In this document: positions 9,017 to 18,855 of the stretch, one piece after another
Layout of the letters: the number at the start of each line of letters is the position of its first letter
How positions within the stretch are numbered: the first letter of the stretch is position 1
Assembly: GCF_002879885.1 (NCBI RefSeq)
Contig: NZ_PNYA01000005.1
Location: 226,756 to 290,755 of the forward strand
Direction of reading: 5' to 3'
From: Trinickia dabaoshanensis
GTDB lineage: Bacteria > Pseudomonadota > Gammaproteobacteria > Burkholderiales > Burkholderiaceae
Length of the DNA stretch: 64,000 nucleotides
The notes under the pieces: generated by a model
The model's database searches: none
The model's input: only the letters and a program-made list of their open reading frames with translations
Told to the model about the DNA's origin: nothing
Program-made: the position numbers and the translations under genes

Positions 9017-9720
9017 TCCCAGACGACCTTGCTGAACTGATAGCCTTTGCCGCGTACGGTCTTGATCCGCTGCGGATTGGTCGCGTCGTCGCCGAGTTTG
9101 CGCCGCAGCCGCGAAATGCAACCGTCCACGGTTCGGTCCAAGCCGTCGAAACCGATGCCGCGCAATTCACGCAACAAATCGTCGCGGCTCGCCACCTCGC
9201 CGGCGCTGCGCACGAGCGCCCAAAGCAGATCGAATTCGGCCGATGTCAACTCGGGTGCGCTGCCGTCCGGCAACACGACCGTGCGCGTGGCCCGGCTGAT
9301 CTCGAATTTGCCGAACCGATACAACTCGGGCTGCTCGCTCGCGTCGCCGGCACGGCCGGGCGACCGGCGCAACTGAGCCTTGACGCGGGCCAGCAGCACG
9401 CGCGGTTCCACCGGTTTGTGCACGTAATCGTCGGCCCCGAACTCGAGACCGAGCACCTCGTCGAATTGATCGTCGCGCGCCGTGACCATGATGATCACGC
9501 CGTCGAAACGCTCCCGTGCCTCACGCAAAATGGTGAAGCCGTCCTTACCGGGCAGATTGATATCGAGAACGACGAGATCGGGGCGGTACTCGACGATAGC
9601 CGGCACCGCTTCGTTGCCATGCAACACGGTTCGAACTTCGTAGCCGTGCTTGCGCAGATAGCCTGCGACGAGCGAGGACAGACGAGCGTCGTCCTCGACC
9701 AGCAAAATGGAATGAGACAT
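9013..9720 (-). CDS. rstA: Response regulator, RstA-like (OmpR family)
   Basis: A 235-residue OmpR-type regulator. The receiver has EDD (9-11), Asp53 in VVLDINLPGKDG, Thr in MVTARD and Lys in DYVHKPVEP; the winged helix covers about 135-232 (LTSAEFDLLWALV, DGCISRLRRKLGD, IKTVRGKGYQF). The PGKDG-containing phospho-acceptor loop and LLARVKAQLRR linker resemble RstA. It is the first gene of a two-gene operon with the kinase downstream, sharing an ATGA overlap. The promoter should lie in the 120-base gap to the H-NS-like gene. Target genes cannot be told from the window. Confidence 0.88.
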   Translation of the reverse strand: MSHSILLVEDDARLSSLVAGYLRKHGYEVRTVLHGNEAVPAIVEYRPDLVVLDINLPGKDGFTILREARERFDGVIIMVTARDDQFDEVLGLEFGADDYVHKPVEPRVLLARVKAQLRRSPGRAGDASEQPELYRFGKFEISRATRTVVLPDGSAPELTSAEFDLLWALVRSAGEVASRDDLLRELRGIGFDGLDRTVDGCISRLRRKLGDDATNPQRIKTVRGKGYQFSKVVWE

Positions 9721-9840
9721 GACGGCGCGGCTCGAGGTCTGATCTTGTTATCGACGGCCAAAGACGACTGGCCGGAAAAACTTACGAGAAACAAGATACG
9801 ATTTTACCGTCCGCCGCGCGGTTAGTCAGCCCCGATCCGC

Positions 9841-10128
9841 TTAGTCCCTCACGCGGAATTGTTCCGGGTCTTTGCCTTTCAACCAGCGCGGACGCGGACC
9901 GCGTCCACCCCATGTTTCGCCCGTTTCCGGGTGACGAAACCGTGGCGCGCCATTCGACGCGCTCCGTGACTTGCGGCGCGTGCCGAACAAGTCGTCCGCG
10001 GTGAATCCGAATGCGGCGATAGTCTCGCGCACGTTTGCGAGAGCGACTTGTGCCTCGGCTTGGCGTGCCTGTTCGATCTCGGCGTCGAGTTCTTGTTTTC
10101 TTGCTAGCAATTCCTTGTACGTCGCCAC
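9841..10128 (-). CDS. H-NS-family nucleoid protein
   Basis: A 95-residue H-NS/histone-like DNA-binding protein of the short betaproteobacterial type. The N-terminal half (about 1-45) is a heptad-like oligomerisation helix (KELLARKQELDAEIEQARQ), and the C-terminal half holds the DNA-binding loop TWGGRGPRPRWL preceded by RFRHPETGE. The start is GTG at 10128, supported by a strong ribosome-binding site (AAGGAGGA, 8 bases upstream). Such proteins bind AT-rich DNA and silence acquired genes. Paralogues are numerous in Burkholderiaceae, so it is one of several, not necessarily the housekeeping copy. Confidence 0.92.
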   Translation of the reverse strand: MATYKELLARKQELDAEIEQARQAEAQVALANVRETIAAFGFTADDLFGTRRKSRSASNGAPRFRHPETGETWGGRGPRPRWLKGKDPEQFRVRD

Positions 10129-10486
10129 GGACTAAATCCTCCTTACGGTTGTCGTGGACGCGGCAAGCTTCGTCGGTCGTAAGCGGGAAGCAAGCTTTCC
10201 GCGGTACGGACGACGGCGCATTGCGCGCCAAATCTGCCATGATCGTTAGACATAGCGGCCAGAGCATAAGCAATAGCCGTGCCCGCTCCCGCTACAATTA
10301 ATTTAACGGGAGATGGAACCGCAATTCGAATGAACCGGTTGCGATGCAACCGACGCAAGACCGACGATAAAAGAAAAGGCGGCGACGCCCCTTGAGTGCC
10401 GCCGCCCCACTCCATCCACACATCCACACCACCCATACCGCGCCCTACTCGACGCTACCGCCACGATGGCCGCGCCGCCCGATACG
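10129..10486. other. Intergenic region upstream of the H-NS-like gene
   Basis: About 360 bases between the S10 peptidase stop and the H-NS-like start, both on the minus strand. It contains the peptidase terminator (10367-10406) and, at 10286-10312, an inverted repeat (CTCCCG / CGGGAG) enclosing an AT patch with AATTAATT. AT patches are preferred H-NS sites, so autoregulation is plausible but unproven. No gene is supported here. Confidence 0.5.
10367..10406 (-). terminator. Intrinsic terminator of the S10 peptidase gene
   Basis: Read on the minus strand, a GC-rich stem (GGCGGCG...GTCGCCGCC with a small bulge, 9-base loop) is followed directly by TTTTCTTTTAT. It lies about 80 bases after the peptidase stop codon at 10487. 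Stem plus U-tract fit a rho-independent terminator. Confidence 0.7.
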
Positions 10487-12142
10487 TCATGCTCGATGGC
10501 GTTGCTGCAACGTCCGCACGCGCGCCATTGCCGGCGCGTCGGCGCCGACGGTGTCATACATCTTCGCGAGATCGGCCTTCAGCGCCGTGCGAGAACCGCC
10601 GTCGAGATAGACCATGTGGCCCGACGGATAAAAACGCGCGGAAAGATTGTTCCGCACGGTCTGTTCGATAAGCGGCATTTGCTGCAGGTCGAGGACCGTT
10701 TGATAGAACGGCGTCACGAAGTCGTAAAAGCCATTGGCGGAGAGCACTTTCAAATCGACATTGAGCGCCATGACCGCCGCCAAATCGCCGGCTGTGTACA
10801 AGATGATGTTTCCTTGCGCGTCCTTGCCTTTTTGCGCCCCCGTCGGATCGGTGTGACTGAAGTCCCAGTTCCGGAAGGCCTGATCGTTCAAGTCGGTAAA
10901 CGACGACGTCGACGTGTACTTCAATTGCTCGTTCAAATACTCGTTCCACATGGTCGTATAGACGCCCGATACCGCCGTCATCGTCGGATCGTTGCCGCCC
11001 GAATTCGGGTCGATTTGACCGGCGATGCCCGTGTCGATCGCCGTGACGCGTCCGTCGTAAGAGCCGAGCGCCACGCCCTTCGATTTGAGCAGCGTTGTCA
11101 AGAACAACGAATTGCCGCGGCTGTCATAGCCTGCAATATCGAGACTCCATGCCAGCAATGTCGTTTTATCGATACCCGTGTATTGCGATAACTTCTCGAC
11201 GACCGCGTCGTCTGTTTGCGGGAATTTACGCAGCGCCGCGAGATAATCCGTTCGGGCGAATTGCGCGACTTCCTCGACGAACGCGCCGAGATCCGTCGGC
11301 GTGGGCGCCACCCCGAGCCGTTTGTGGTACCACGCGTCGGCCGCCGCGGTCGGCAATGCACCGATGGGATTGCCCGCTTGCGTGTAATCGAGTATCGACG
11401 ATTGCAACGTCACGCCGTTCAAGTCGATGCCGTCCTCGTGAAGCATGTAGGCGAGCACGCAACTGCGCGCGGTGCCGTAAGACTCGCCGAATAGATACTT
11501 CGGCGAATTCCAACGGTCGTTCTTCGTCAAGAAGCGCTTGATGAATTGCTTGATCGAGCGCGCGTCCTGATCGACGCCCCAAAAATCGCGATTCTTGTTC
11601 GGCGCGATTGCGGCCGAATACCCCGTCCCGACCGGATTGATAAAGACGAGGTCGCTCTTATCCAGCAGGCTATCGGGATTGTCCTCGATCGAATAAGGCG
11701 CGGGCGGCGTAAAACTCGGCATCGACGTCTTGATGCGCTTAGGCGCGAACGAACCGAGCAATACGAAGACGGACGACGAGCCGGGGCCGCCGTTATAGAA
11801 GAACGTGACGGGTCGTGACTCCTCCGTTTGGTTGTCTTCCGTGAATGCGACGTAGAACATCTTCGCATTCGGCTTCGAACTCGATTCATCGACCGTCACC
11901 AGGTGGCCGGCCGTCGCCGTGTAGGCGATCTTCCGGCCACCGATCGTGATCGTGTGGTGTGTAATGGCCGCGTTCTCGTTCGTGTCGCCCACGGAATCGT
12001 CGGGCCCGTTCCCGTAGGCGACGTCGTCCTGAAACGGCTGGTCGTCCTGCCGGCGTAGGAATACTTGCGGCATCGAGGCCCTGCCCGGCGACGGCGCGTG
12101 AGCATTGTGAGACGATTGCGGGCTGCCGGTATCGGAATTCAT
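10487..12142 (-). CDS. S10 family serine carboxypeptidase-like protein
   Basis: A 551-residue alpha/beta-hydrolase of peptidase family S10. The oxyanion segment is NGGPGSSS (118-124); the nucleophile is Ser221 in GESYGTAR, where the usual GESYGG has Thr for the second Gly; the acid is in FYDFVTPFY and the base His in YPSGHMVYLDG near the C-terminus. S10 enzymes remove C-terminal residues at acidic pH. The ATG at 12142 has GGAGCGAG 9 bases upstream; the frame is open further upstream but that part overlaps the S53 gene. No signal peptide is visible, although S10 enzymes are usually exported, so localisation is unclear. It follows the S53 peptidase gene by 217 bases on the same strand and ends in a clear terminator, so the two may be co-expressed. 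Confidence 0.88.
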   Translation of the reverse strand: MNSDTGSPQSSHNAHAPSPGRASMPQVFLRRQDDQPFQDDVAYGNGPDDSVGDTNENAAITHHTITIGGRKIAYTATAGHLVTVDESSSKPNAKMFYVAFTEDNQTEESRPVTFFYNGGPGSSSVFVLLGSFAPKRIKTSMPSFTPPAPYSIEDNPDSLLDKSDLVFINPVGTGYSAAIAPNKNRDFWGVDQDARSIKQFIKRFLTKNDRWNSPKYLFGESYGTARSCVLAYMLHEDGIDLNGVTLQSSILDYTQAGNPIGALPTAAADAWYHKRLGVAPTPTDLGAFVEEVAQFARTDYLAALRKFPQTDDAVVEKLSQYTGIDKTTLLAWSLDIAGYDSRGNSLFLTTLLKSKGVALGSYDGRVTAIDTGIAGQIDPNSGGNDPTMTAVSGVYTTMWNEYLNEQLKYTSTSSFTDLNDQAFRNWDFSHTDPTGAQKGKDAQGNIILYTAGDLAAVMALNVDLKVLSANGFYDFVTPFYQTVLDLQQMPLIEQTVRNNLSARFYPSGHMVYLDGGSRTALKADLAKMYDTVGADAPAMARVRTLQQRHRA

Positions 12143-12359
12143 CGTACTCGCTCCATCAGTTATTGCCGGCGTGCGGTCCGAGCGCACGCATGGCTGCGTT
12201 GACGAACTGCTGCTGATATGCCTGCGCCCCCCGAAGCGCGCCGGCGATACTCGTGACCGTTTGAACTGCCGAAGTGCCCTACCGCGCCGATGCTTCGATA
12301 CGTCGATACGCACCGACGCGTGACCGCTAATTGGCCGCCAACTGCCTGCTAATTGCCTG

Positions 12360-13982
12360 CTACTTGGCCGCGCGGGCCGAACCTTGCGCCCCCGAAGCGC
12401 CCGCACCGCCGAGCGCCGCCGCCACCGCCCGCCCCTTCGGGCTTCCCAGGCCGGTGCACGCATCCCACCCGCTCGCGGCGGCGTAGGTGCCGTTGTTGCC
12501 GGACGTGATGTCGTTGAACGCTTGCGACGCACCGTACAACTTCTGATTCACGAACCCGGCTGCTTTACCCGTCGTCGCGTTGATACGGGCGATGAGCCCC
12601 GCGTAAAGCGGCGCCACGGCACTCGTTCCGCCGACCGGCATCGCTTGCCCGTCGATCAACACTTCGTAGCCGGACGCCGGCGACGCATCGGCGGCGACGT
12701 CGGGCACGCCGCGCTTGGCAAGCGACACGGGCGCGCCGCCGACTCGCGCCGCCCGCAGCCCCTCCTGCCAAACCGGCAGCGCGAACCGGGCGCTGATGCC
12801 GCCTCCCGACGCGCCGCCGCCGGCGCCGTCGTTCCAGACCACTTCGCTTGCGATCGTCGAGCCGCCCGGGCCCGCGCTCAAGCGCGTTCCACCGCAGGCA
12901 AGCACGTACGGGCTCGACGCCGGAAAGTCGACGTCGTCCCCGCCGCTTTGGGAGCCGTCGCTCGAACCGCTATCGCCGGATGCCGCGCAAATCGTCACTC
13001 CGAGCGCCATGGCCGAGCGCAGCGTATCGTTGAAGCTCGCGACGGCTTGGTCCGTCCACGAACTTTCCGGCCCGCCCCAACTGATCGACAAGACCGACGG
13101 CCGGTTCGCCGAATCGTGCAAAGCGTGCGAGACCGCATCGACGAACCCGGCGTCGCTATTCGGCGTGAAGTAGACGGCGATCTTCGCTTTCGGCGCCACC
13201 GCGCCCGCGATTTCGATATCTAGCGTCACTTCGCCATCCGGGCCACCCGGATCGCCCGTCGGACTGTTATCGGCGCCATCGATGGCAACGGACACCACTT
13301 GCGGCGTGGGCACGCCGAGGCTGCTGAAATAGCTGGACAGGTCCGATTGCGCGTAGCCGCCGCCAAGCTCGATGAGGCCGATGCATTGTCCGGCTCCGTC
13401 GCCATCGGGAAAGTCGTACAGACCGGCGAGCTGCACCGGCGTGAACGCCTGCGCGGCGGCCCGTGCGACGATGGCGCTCGGCTCCGTGCGCAGGCGAAAA
13501 TGCGGGCGAGCTTGCGGACGGTTGTCTAGGCCCAGCACGGCCGTGACGATATCGGCAATTTCAGCAGGGATCGTGATGCACCCGGTACGGCCGCGAAACC
13601 GGCCGAGCCTCGGATGCTCGTAATGGGACAACTCGACGCCGAACGCCGACTGGAATTGCTCGACCGTACCCGACAGCACCACCTTCGCGGCCGCGAGATC
13701 CTGCCGCTCGATACCGAGCCCGTATTCGCGCGCGAATGCCTCCAGCTTCGCGATGTCTTCGGGCGCGGCGCTAAAGCGCTCAGCGAAAGCTTCGCGTGAA
13801 AGCGGCTGCGCCTGCTGCCCGCTGGCGATGCGCTGCGTCAGCTCCTCCAACTCGCGCCCGCCGCGCCGGCGCATCGTCACCACGACGTTCAACGTCTCTC
13901 TCGGGTCGATCGGCCCGAGGCACTTCGAATCCTCGACTGCCCCACGTTCGCTACCGGCAAGCTGCTGTCTCGCTTTGGTCAT
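12360..13982 (-). CDS. S53 family peptidase (sedolisin/kumamolisin-like)
   Basis: A 540-residue serine-carboxyl peptidase with an activation prodomain (about 25-165) and a subtilisin-like catalytic domain. The catalytic residues are visible: Glu251 and Asp255 in GEVTLDIEIAG, oxyanion Asp337 in AASGDSGSSDG and the nucleophile Ser454 in GGTSAVAPLYAG. The C-terminal calcium-site region (DITSGNNGTY...GWDACTGLGSPKG) is present. These enzymes autoprocess and act at acidic pH. No classical N-terminal signal peptide is seen (it starts MTKARQQLAGSERG), as in kumamolisin-type relatives. A strong GAGGAG site precedes the ATG. The S10 gene lies downstream: an acid endopeptidase and a carboxypeptidase could degrade protein in sequence (inference). 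Confidence 0.92.
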   Translation of the reverse strand: MTKARQQLAGSERGAVEDSKCLGPIDPRETLNVVVTMRRRGGRELEELTQRIASGQQAQPLSREAFAERFSAAPEDIAKLEAFAREYGLGIERQDLAAAKVVLSGTVEQFQSAFGVELSHYEHPRLGRFRGRTGCITIPAEIADIVTAVLGLDNRPQARPHFRLRTEPSAIVARAAAQAFTPVQLAGLYDFPDGDGAGQCIGLIELGGGYAQSDLSSYFSSLGVPTPQVVSVAIDGADNSPTGDPGGPDGEVTLDIEIAGAVAPKAKIAVYFTPNSDAGFVDAVSHALHDSANRPSVLSISWGGPESSWTDQAVASFNDTLRSAMALGVTICAASGDSGSSDGSQSGGDDVDFPASSPYVLACGGTRLSAGPGGSTIASEVVWNDGAGGGASGGGISARFALPVWQEGLRAARVGGAPVSLAKRGVPDVAADASPASGYEVLIDGQAMPVGGTSAVAPLYAGLIARINATTGKAAGFVNQKLYGASQAFNDITSGNNGTYAAASGWDACTGLGSPKGRAVAAALGGAGASGAQGSARAAK

Positions 13983-14366
13983 CGATGATGCTCCTCATGC
14001 AGTGGACACGCGAAGCTCCGACACCGGCCAGTACCGTGCAGTTCCTTGCGGCGTGGCCACTTCGGCGACGTGGCCGCGAACGCAGCGAGCGAAGCAACGA
14101 TCGCATTCGTCGGACAACTGCTCAAAGTGTAGTGCATGGCTCGCCGGACGCGCAGGGTTCATTGCAGCGCTGGCCAACCGGCCAAGTGCCTCACCGATCG
14201 GCCAACGCTCGCCGCTCGGATGGAGGTGGGGCCAGCAAAGCTTGCCGCATCGGCATATCATGGCGCGCGCAGCGCTATGCTGTGCGCCGTCCGTGCGCCG
14301 CCGGGTCCCACGCTTTAGGCCCGATCGTTCGAAAACGCCCTGTCCGGGAAGAAGGAAAAACTCGAC
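13983..14366. other. Divergent intergenic region
   Basis: About 380 bases between the S53 gene (minus) and the DUF1993 gene (plus). It should hold two divergent promoters. Overlapping short frames exist but none has a ribosome-binding site or domain, and I see no repeat or RNA structure worth naming. Confidence 0.5.
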
Positions 14367-14876
14367 ATGTCTCTGTCTATTTACGAAGCTTCAGTGCCCG
14401 TTTTCACGCGCGGGCTGACGAACCTGCGCGCCGTACTGCAAAAGGCGCACGATCATGCGCTGACGAAGCACTTCGAGCCCTCGATCCTGCTTTCGAGCCG
14501 GCTCTACCCCGATATGCATCCGCTGACCCGGCAAGTGCAAATCGCATCGGATGCCGCGAAGTTCTGCATCTCGCGTCTGGCGGGCGTCGAGCCCCCGAAA
14601 TACGACGACACCGAGCAGACCTTCGACGAGTTGTATGAGCGGATCGACAAGACGATCGCGTATTTGAAAGGCTTCGATGCGTCGAAGCTCGAAGGCAGCG
14701 AATCGCGCACGGTCACGTTGACCGTGCCGAGCGGCAAGCACGAATTTATCGGACAGGTCTATCTACTGCACTTCGCGCTACCGAACTTCTTTTTCCATCT
14801 GACGACCAGCTACGCGATCTTGCGTCACAACGGCGTCGAACTCGGCAAGTTCGACTACCTGGGGCGCATGGCCTAG
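14367..14876 (+). CDS. DUF1993 domain protein
   Basis: A 169-residue soluble protein that fits the DUF1993 family (DinB-like four-helix fold) in length and in motifs: SIYEASVPVFTRGL at the start, a central SRLAGVEPPKYDDTE and a C-terminal FFFHLTTSYAILRHNGVELGK. Family members are conserved but uncharacterised; the His-containing C-terminal helix recalls metal sites of DinB-fold proteins, which is only suggestive. A GAAGGA ribosome-binding site precedes the ATG. It is monocistronic: the next gene is convergent. Confidence 0.85.
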   Translation: MSLSIYEASVPVFTRGLTNLRAVLQKAHDHALTKHFEPSILLSSRLYPDMHPLTRQVQIASDAAKFCISRLAGVEPPKYDDTEQTFDELYERIDKTIAYLKGFDASKLEGSESRTVTLTVPSGKHEFIGQVYLLHFALPNFFFHLTTSYAILRHNGVELGKFDYLGRMA

Positions 14877-14884
14877 CGCAGTTG

Positions 14885-14931
14885 GCGGGCCGGCGGCGGC
14901 GAGCACCGCCTCGCACATGGCCGCCGCCCGC
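14885..14931. terminator. Hairpin between convergent genes
   Basis: A GC-rich inverted repeat (GCGGGC-c-GGCGGC paired with GCCGCCGCCCGC, one bulged C, 22-base loop) fills the gap between the DUF1993 stop and the LysE-family stop. It could terminate transcription from both sides; no T-run is present. Confidence 0.4.
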
Positions 14932-15570
14932 TCAATCGAGCGACAGGCGCACCGCGAAGCCGATCAAAGCGGCGGAGAAAGTCCAGCGCTGCAGCGTTTG
15001 GGCCAGCGGATACTTGCGCAGCACGGTGGAGATGCGCGCTGCCCCGAGCGCGTAAAGCGTATCGAACAGCGCCCCGACGATCACGAGCACCACGCCGAGT
15101 TCAGTCACCTGCAGCGCGACGGGTCCCGTGGCCGGACGGATGAACTGAGGCAACAGCACCGAGCAGAAAAGCAGTGCCTTCGGATTGAGCAGGTTCGTCA
15201 ACAGACCCTTCAAGAACGTCTGACGCAAGGCAGCGCCCTCGCCGGCCGACGCCGCGCGCTCGCCCGCCGGCGCCAGCGCGAACAGCGGCGAACGGAAAAT
15301 TTGGACCGCGACGTAGGCCAAGTACAGCGCCCCGCCGTAACGCACGACTTCGTACAGCCAAGGCGCGGCTTTGAGCAGCGCCGCGACCCCGCACGCGGAG
15401 AGCGTGACGTACGTTGCCCGCGAGAGTGCGAGACCGCAGGCGGCGGTTAGTCCCTCGCGCGGCCCTCGCGCGATGCTGGTTTGGAGAATCAGCGCCATGT
15501 CGGGGCCGGGAATCGCATAGACGACGATCAATGCGGCGACGAAGGCAATCAACAAGTCGACGGAAACCAC
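14932..15570 (-). CDS. LysE/RhtB family amino-acid exporter
   Basis: A 212-residue inner-membrane exporter with about six hydrophobic helices. The N-terminal signature AALIVVYAIPGPDMALI and the LLNPKALLF segment after the central loop are typical of LysE/RhtB transporters, which export amino acids such as homoserine, threonine, lysine or analogues by proton exchange. The substrate cannot be inferred. The start is GTG at 15570. No regulator is adjacent; the aldehyde dehydrogenase gene upstream on the same strand is separated by 233 bases, too far to assume one operon. Confidence 0.9.
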   Translation of the reverse strand: MVSVDLLIAFVAALIVVYAIPGPDMALILQTSIARGPREGLTAACGLALSRATYVTLSACGVAALLKAAPWLYEVVRYGGALYLAYVAVQIFRSPLFALAPAGERAASAGEGAALRQTFLKGLLTNLLNPKALLFCSVLLPQFIRPATGPVALQVTELGVVLVIVGALFDTLYALGAARISTVLRKYPLAQTLQRWTFSAALIGFAVRLSLD

Positions 15571-15803
15571 GGCAACCCCGATATCGTTAGTACTGGCTGG
15601 AAACGATATTTTGCCGCTGGAGGTCGAGCGATTTTCGGCGAAGTAACCGCCTTATTCGACAAAAACGAGGTCTTTCCTCCATCGAATCAGGGATATCAGT
15701 TGATTTTCCCGCCAATCAGCATCGAGCGCGGCGCCTTGGCGCCTCAGCGCTTCAAGCGTCGCGCTCGAGAAGCGGCCCGCGGCCGCTCGCTGTCGCTAAC
15801 CGA

Positions 15804-17261
<1,458 letters not shown>

Positions 17262-17371
17262 TTAGGCAATGAGGTTTTTGCGTACATCGTCAAAAAGCGA
17301 TATAAGATTCTACCAACGACGATCGATTTGCGCTGCCCCGTGCATTCCGTGCGGGGACGCGATCGTCCGAT

Positions 17372-17683
17372 GTGTCCGACATGACGATAGATATCGATGC
17401 CATCCACAAGGCACTCGCGAATCCCGTGCGGCGCGAAATTCTCGCGTGGCTCAAGGAACCGAGCGCCTACTTCGCCGAGCAAGAGCTGCCGCTCGATTGC
17501 GGCGTTTGCGTCGGGCAGATCAACGCGCGCTGCGGATTATCGCAGTCGACGGTGTCTGCCCACCTCGCCACGCTACAAAGCGCGGGGCTCGTGACCGTGA
17601 AGCGGATCGGCCAGTGGAGCTTTTTCAAGCGAAACGACGCCGTCATCGAGGCCTTTCTCGCATCGCTGCACGACGAACTTTGA
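17372..17683 (+). CDS. ArsR-family HTH regulator
   Basis: A 103-residue winged-helix repressor of the ArsR type (ALANPVRREILAWLK, then LSQSTVSAHLATLQSAGLV as recognition helix and wing). Three cysteines lie close together in LDCGVCVGQINARCGLSQ (around residues 48-60), near the recognition helix, where metal or thiol-reactive ligands could alter binding. It lies 107 bases upstream of the ene-reductase and SDR genes on the same strand and is divergent from gabD, so either may be its target. Since the downstream enzyme reduces electrophilic alkenes, a thiol-based electrophile sensor is a reasonable inference, though a metal sensor is not excluded. ATG 17381 is an alternative start. Confidence 0.85.
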   Translation: MSDMTIDIDAIHKALANPVRREILAWLKEPSAYFAEQELPLDCGVCVGQINARCGLSQSTVSAHLATLQSAGLVTVKRIGQWSFFKRNDAVIEAFLASLHDEL

Positions 17684-17790
17684 GGCGTATCCCGTCTGAA
17701 CGTTCGCCGGCAGTCCAATCGATTGTGCTCGCGTTTGTACCGTACCGCGGCCCGCGTGTTCGCGCGCCGCGTTCATAAGGAAAACTTGCC

Positions 17791-18849
17791 ATGCCTAACT
17801 TGTTCGATCCGCTCATCGTCGGCGACCTGACTTTGCCGAACCGCATCATCATGGCGCCGCTCACGCGGCAGCGCGCCGGCAACGAACGCCTGCCCAACGC
17901 TTTGATGGGGCAGTATTACGCCGAGCGCGCGTCGGCCGGCCTCATCCTCAGCGAGGCGACCTCCGTCACGCCGCAAGGGATCGGCTACGCCGATACCCCC
18001 GGTATCTGGTCCGACGAGCAAGTGGCCGGGTGGAAGATCGTGACCGATGCCGTGCACGCGGCGGGCGGCCGCATCTTCTTGCAGTTGTGGCACGTCGGGC
18101 GCGTATCCGATCCGATCTTCCTGAACGGCGAGTTGCCCGTTGCGCCGAGCGCGATCGCCCCGAGCGGCCATGTCAGCCTGGTCCGCCCGCAGCGGCCTTT
18201 CGTGACGCCGCGCGCGCTCGAACTCGATGAGATCCGCGATGTCGTCGCCGCCTTCCGCAAGGGCGCGGAAAACGCGAAGGCCGCGGGCTTCGACGGCGTC
18301 GAAGTGCACGGCGCCAACGGTTATTTGCTCGATCAGTTCCTGCAAGACAGCACCAATAAGCGGACCGACGCTTACGGCGGCCCGATCGAGAACCGCGCAC
18401 GGCTCTTGCTCGAGATCGTCGACGAATGTATCGCCGTTTGGGGCGCCGCCCGTGTCGGCGTGCACTTGGCACCACGCGGGGACGCCCATACGATGGGCGA
18501 TTCGAACCCGGCCGAGACGTTCGGCTACGTGGCGCGCGAACTCGGCAAGCGGCACATCGCGTTCATCTGCGCGCGCGAATCGCTCGGCGAGAACCGCCTC
18601 GGGCCGCTGCTGAAGCAAGCGTTCGGCGGCGTCTACATCGCCAACGAGAAGTTCACGAAGGAGAGCGCGCAGCAAACGCTCGACGCGGGCGAGGCCGACG
18701 CCGTCGCATGGGGCCAGCTTTTCATCGCGAACCCCGATTTGCCGACGCGCTTCAAGCTCGACGCTCCGCTGAACAAACCGAACCCCGAGACGTTTTACGC
18801 GAAGGGGCCCGAAGGCTACGTCGATTATCCGGCGCTCGAAACGGCTTGA
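17791..18849 (+). CDS. nemA: Alkene reductase, Old Yellow Enzyme family (NemA-like)
   Basis: A 352-residue FMN-dependent ene-reductase. Key OYE features: APLTRQRA near residue 22-29 (flavin-contacting Thr), LQLWHVGRVS (about 99-108), the substrate-binding pair in VHGANGYLLDQFLQD (His/Asn) and the YGGPIENRARLLLE motif. Such enzymes reduce activated C=C bonds and nitro compounds with NAD(P)H; NemA of E. coli acts on N-ethylmaleimide and nitrate esters. An AAGGAAAA site precedes the ATG. The SDR gene begins 6 bases after its stop, so both are one operon, probably controlled by the ArsR-type gene just upstream. Confidence 0.92.
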   Translation: MPNLFDPLIVGDLTLPNRIIMAPLTRQRAGNERLPNALMGQYYAERASAGLILSEATSVTPQGIGYADTPGIWSDEQVAGWKIVTDAVHAAGGRIFLQLWHVGRVSDPIFLNGELPVAPSAIAPSGHVSLVRPQRPFVTPRALELDEIRDVVAAFRKGAENAKAAGFDGVEVHGANGYLLDQFLQDSTNKRTDAYGGPIENRARLLLEIVDECIAVWGAARVGVHLAPRGDAHTMGDSNPAETFGYVARELGKRHIAFICARESLGENRLGPLLKQAFGGVYIANEKFTKESAQQTLDAGEADAVAWGQLFIANPDLPTRFKLDAPLNKPNPETFYAKGPEGYVDYPALETA

Positions 18850-18855
18850 ACGCAT

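Noticed and set aside
9017..9121. Longer start for the RstB-like kinase
   Set aside because: It would lie inside the regulator gene; the ATGA overlap at 9013-9016 is the usual coupled start.
12143..12532. Fusion of the S10 and S53 genes
   Set aside because: The S10 frame is open upstream but in a different frame from the S53 gene and without homologous content; a ribosome-binding site supports the start at 12142.
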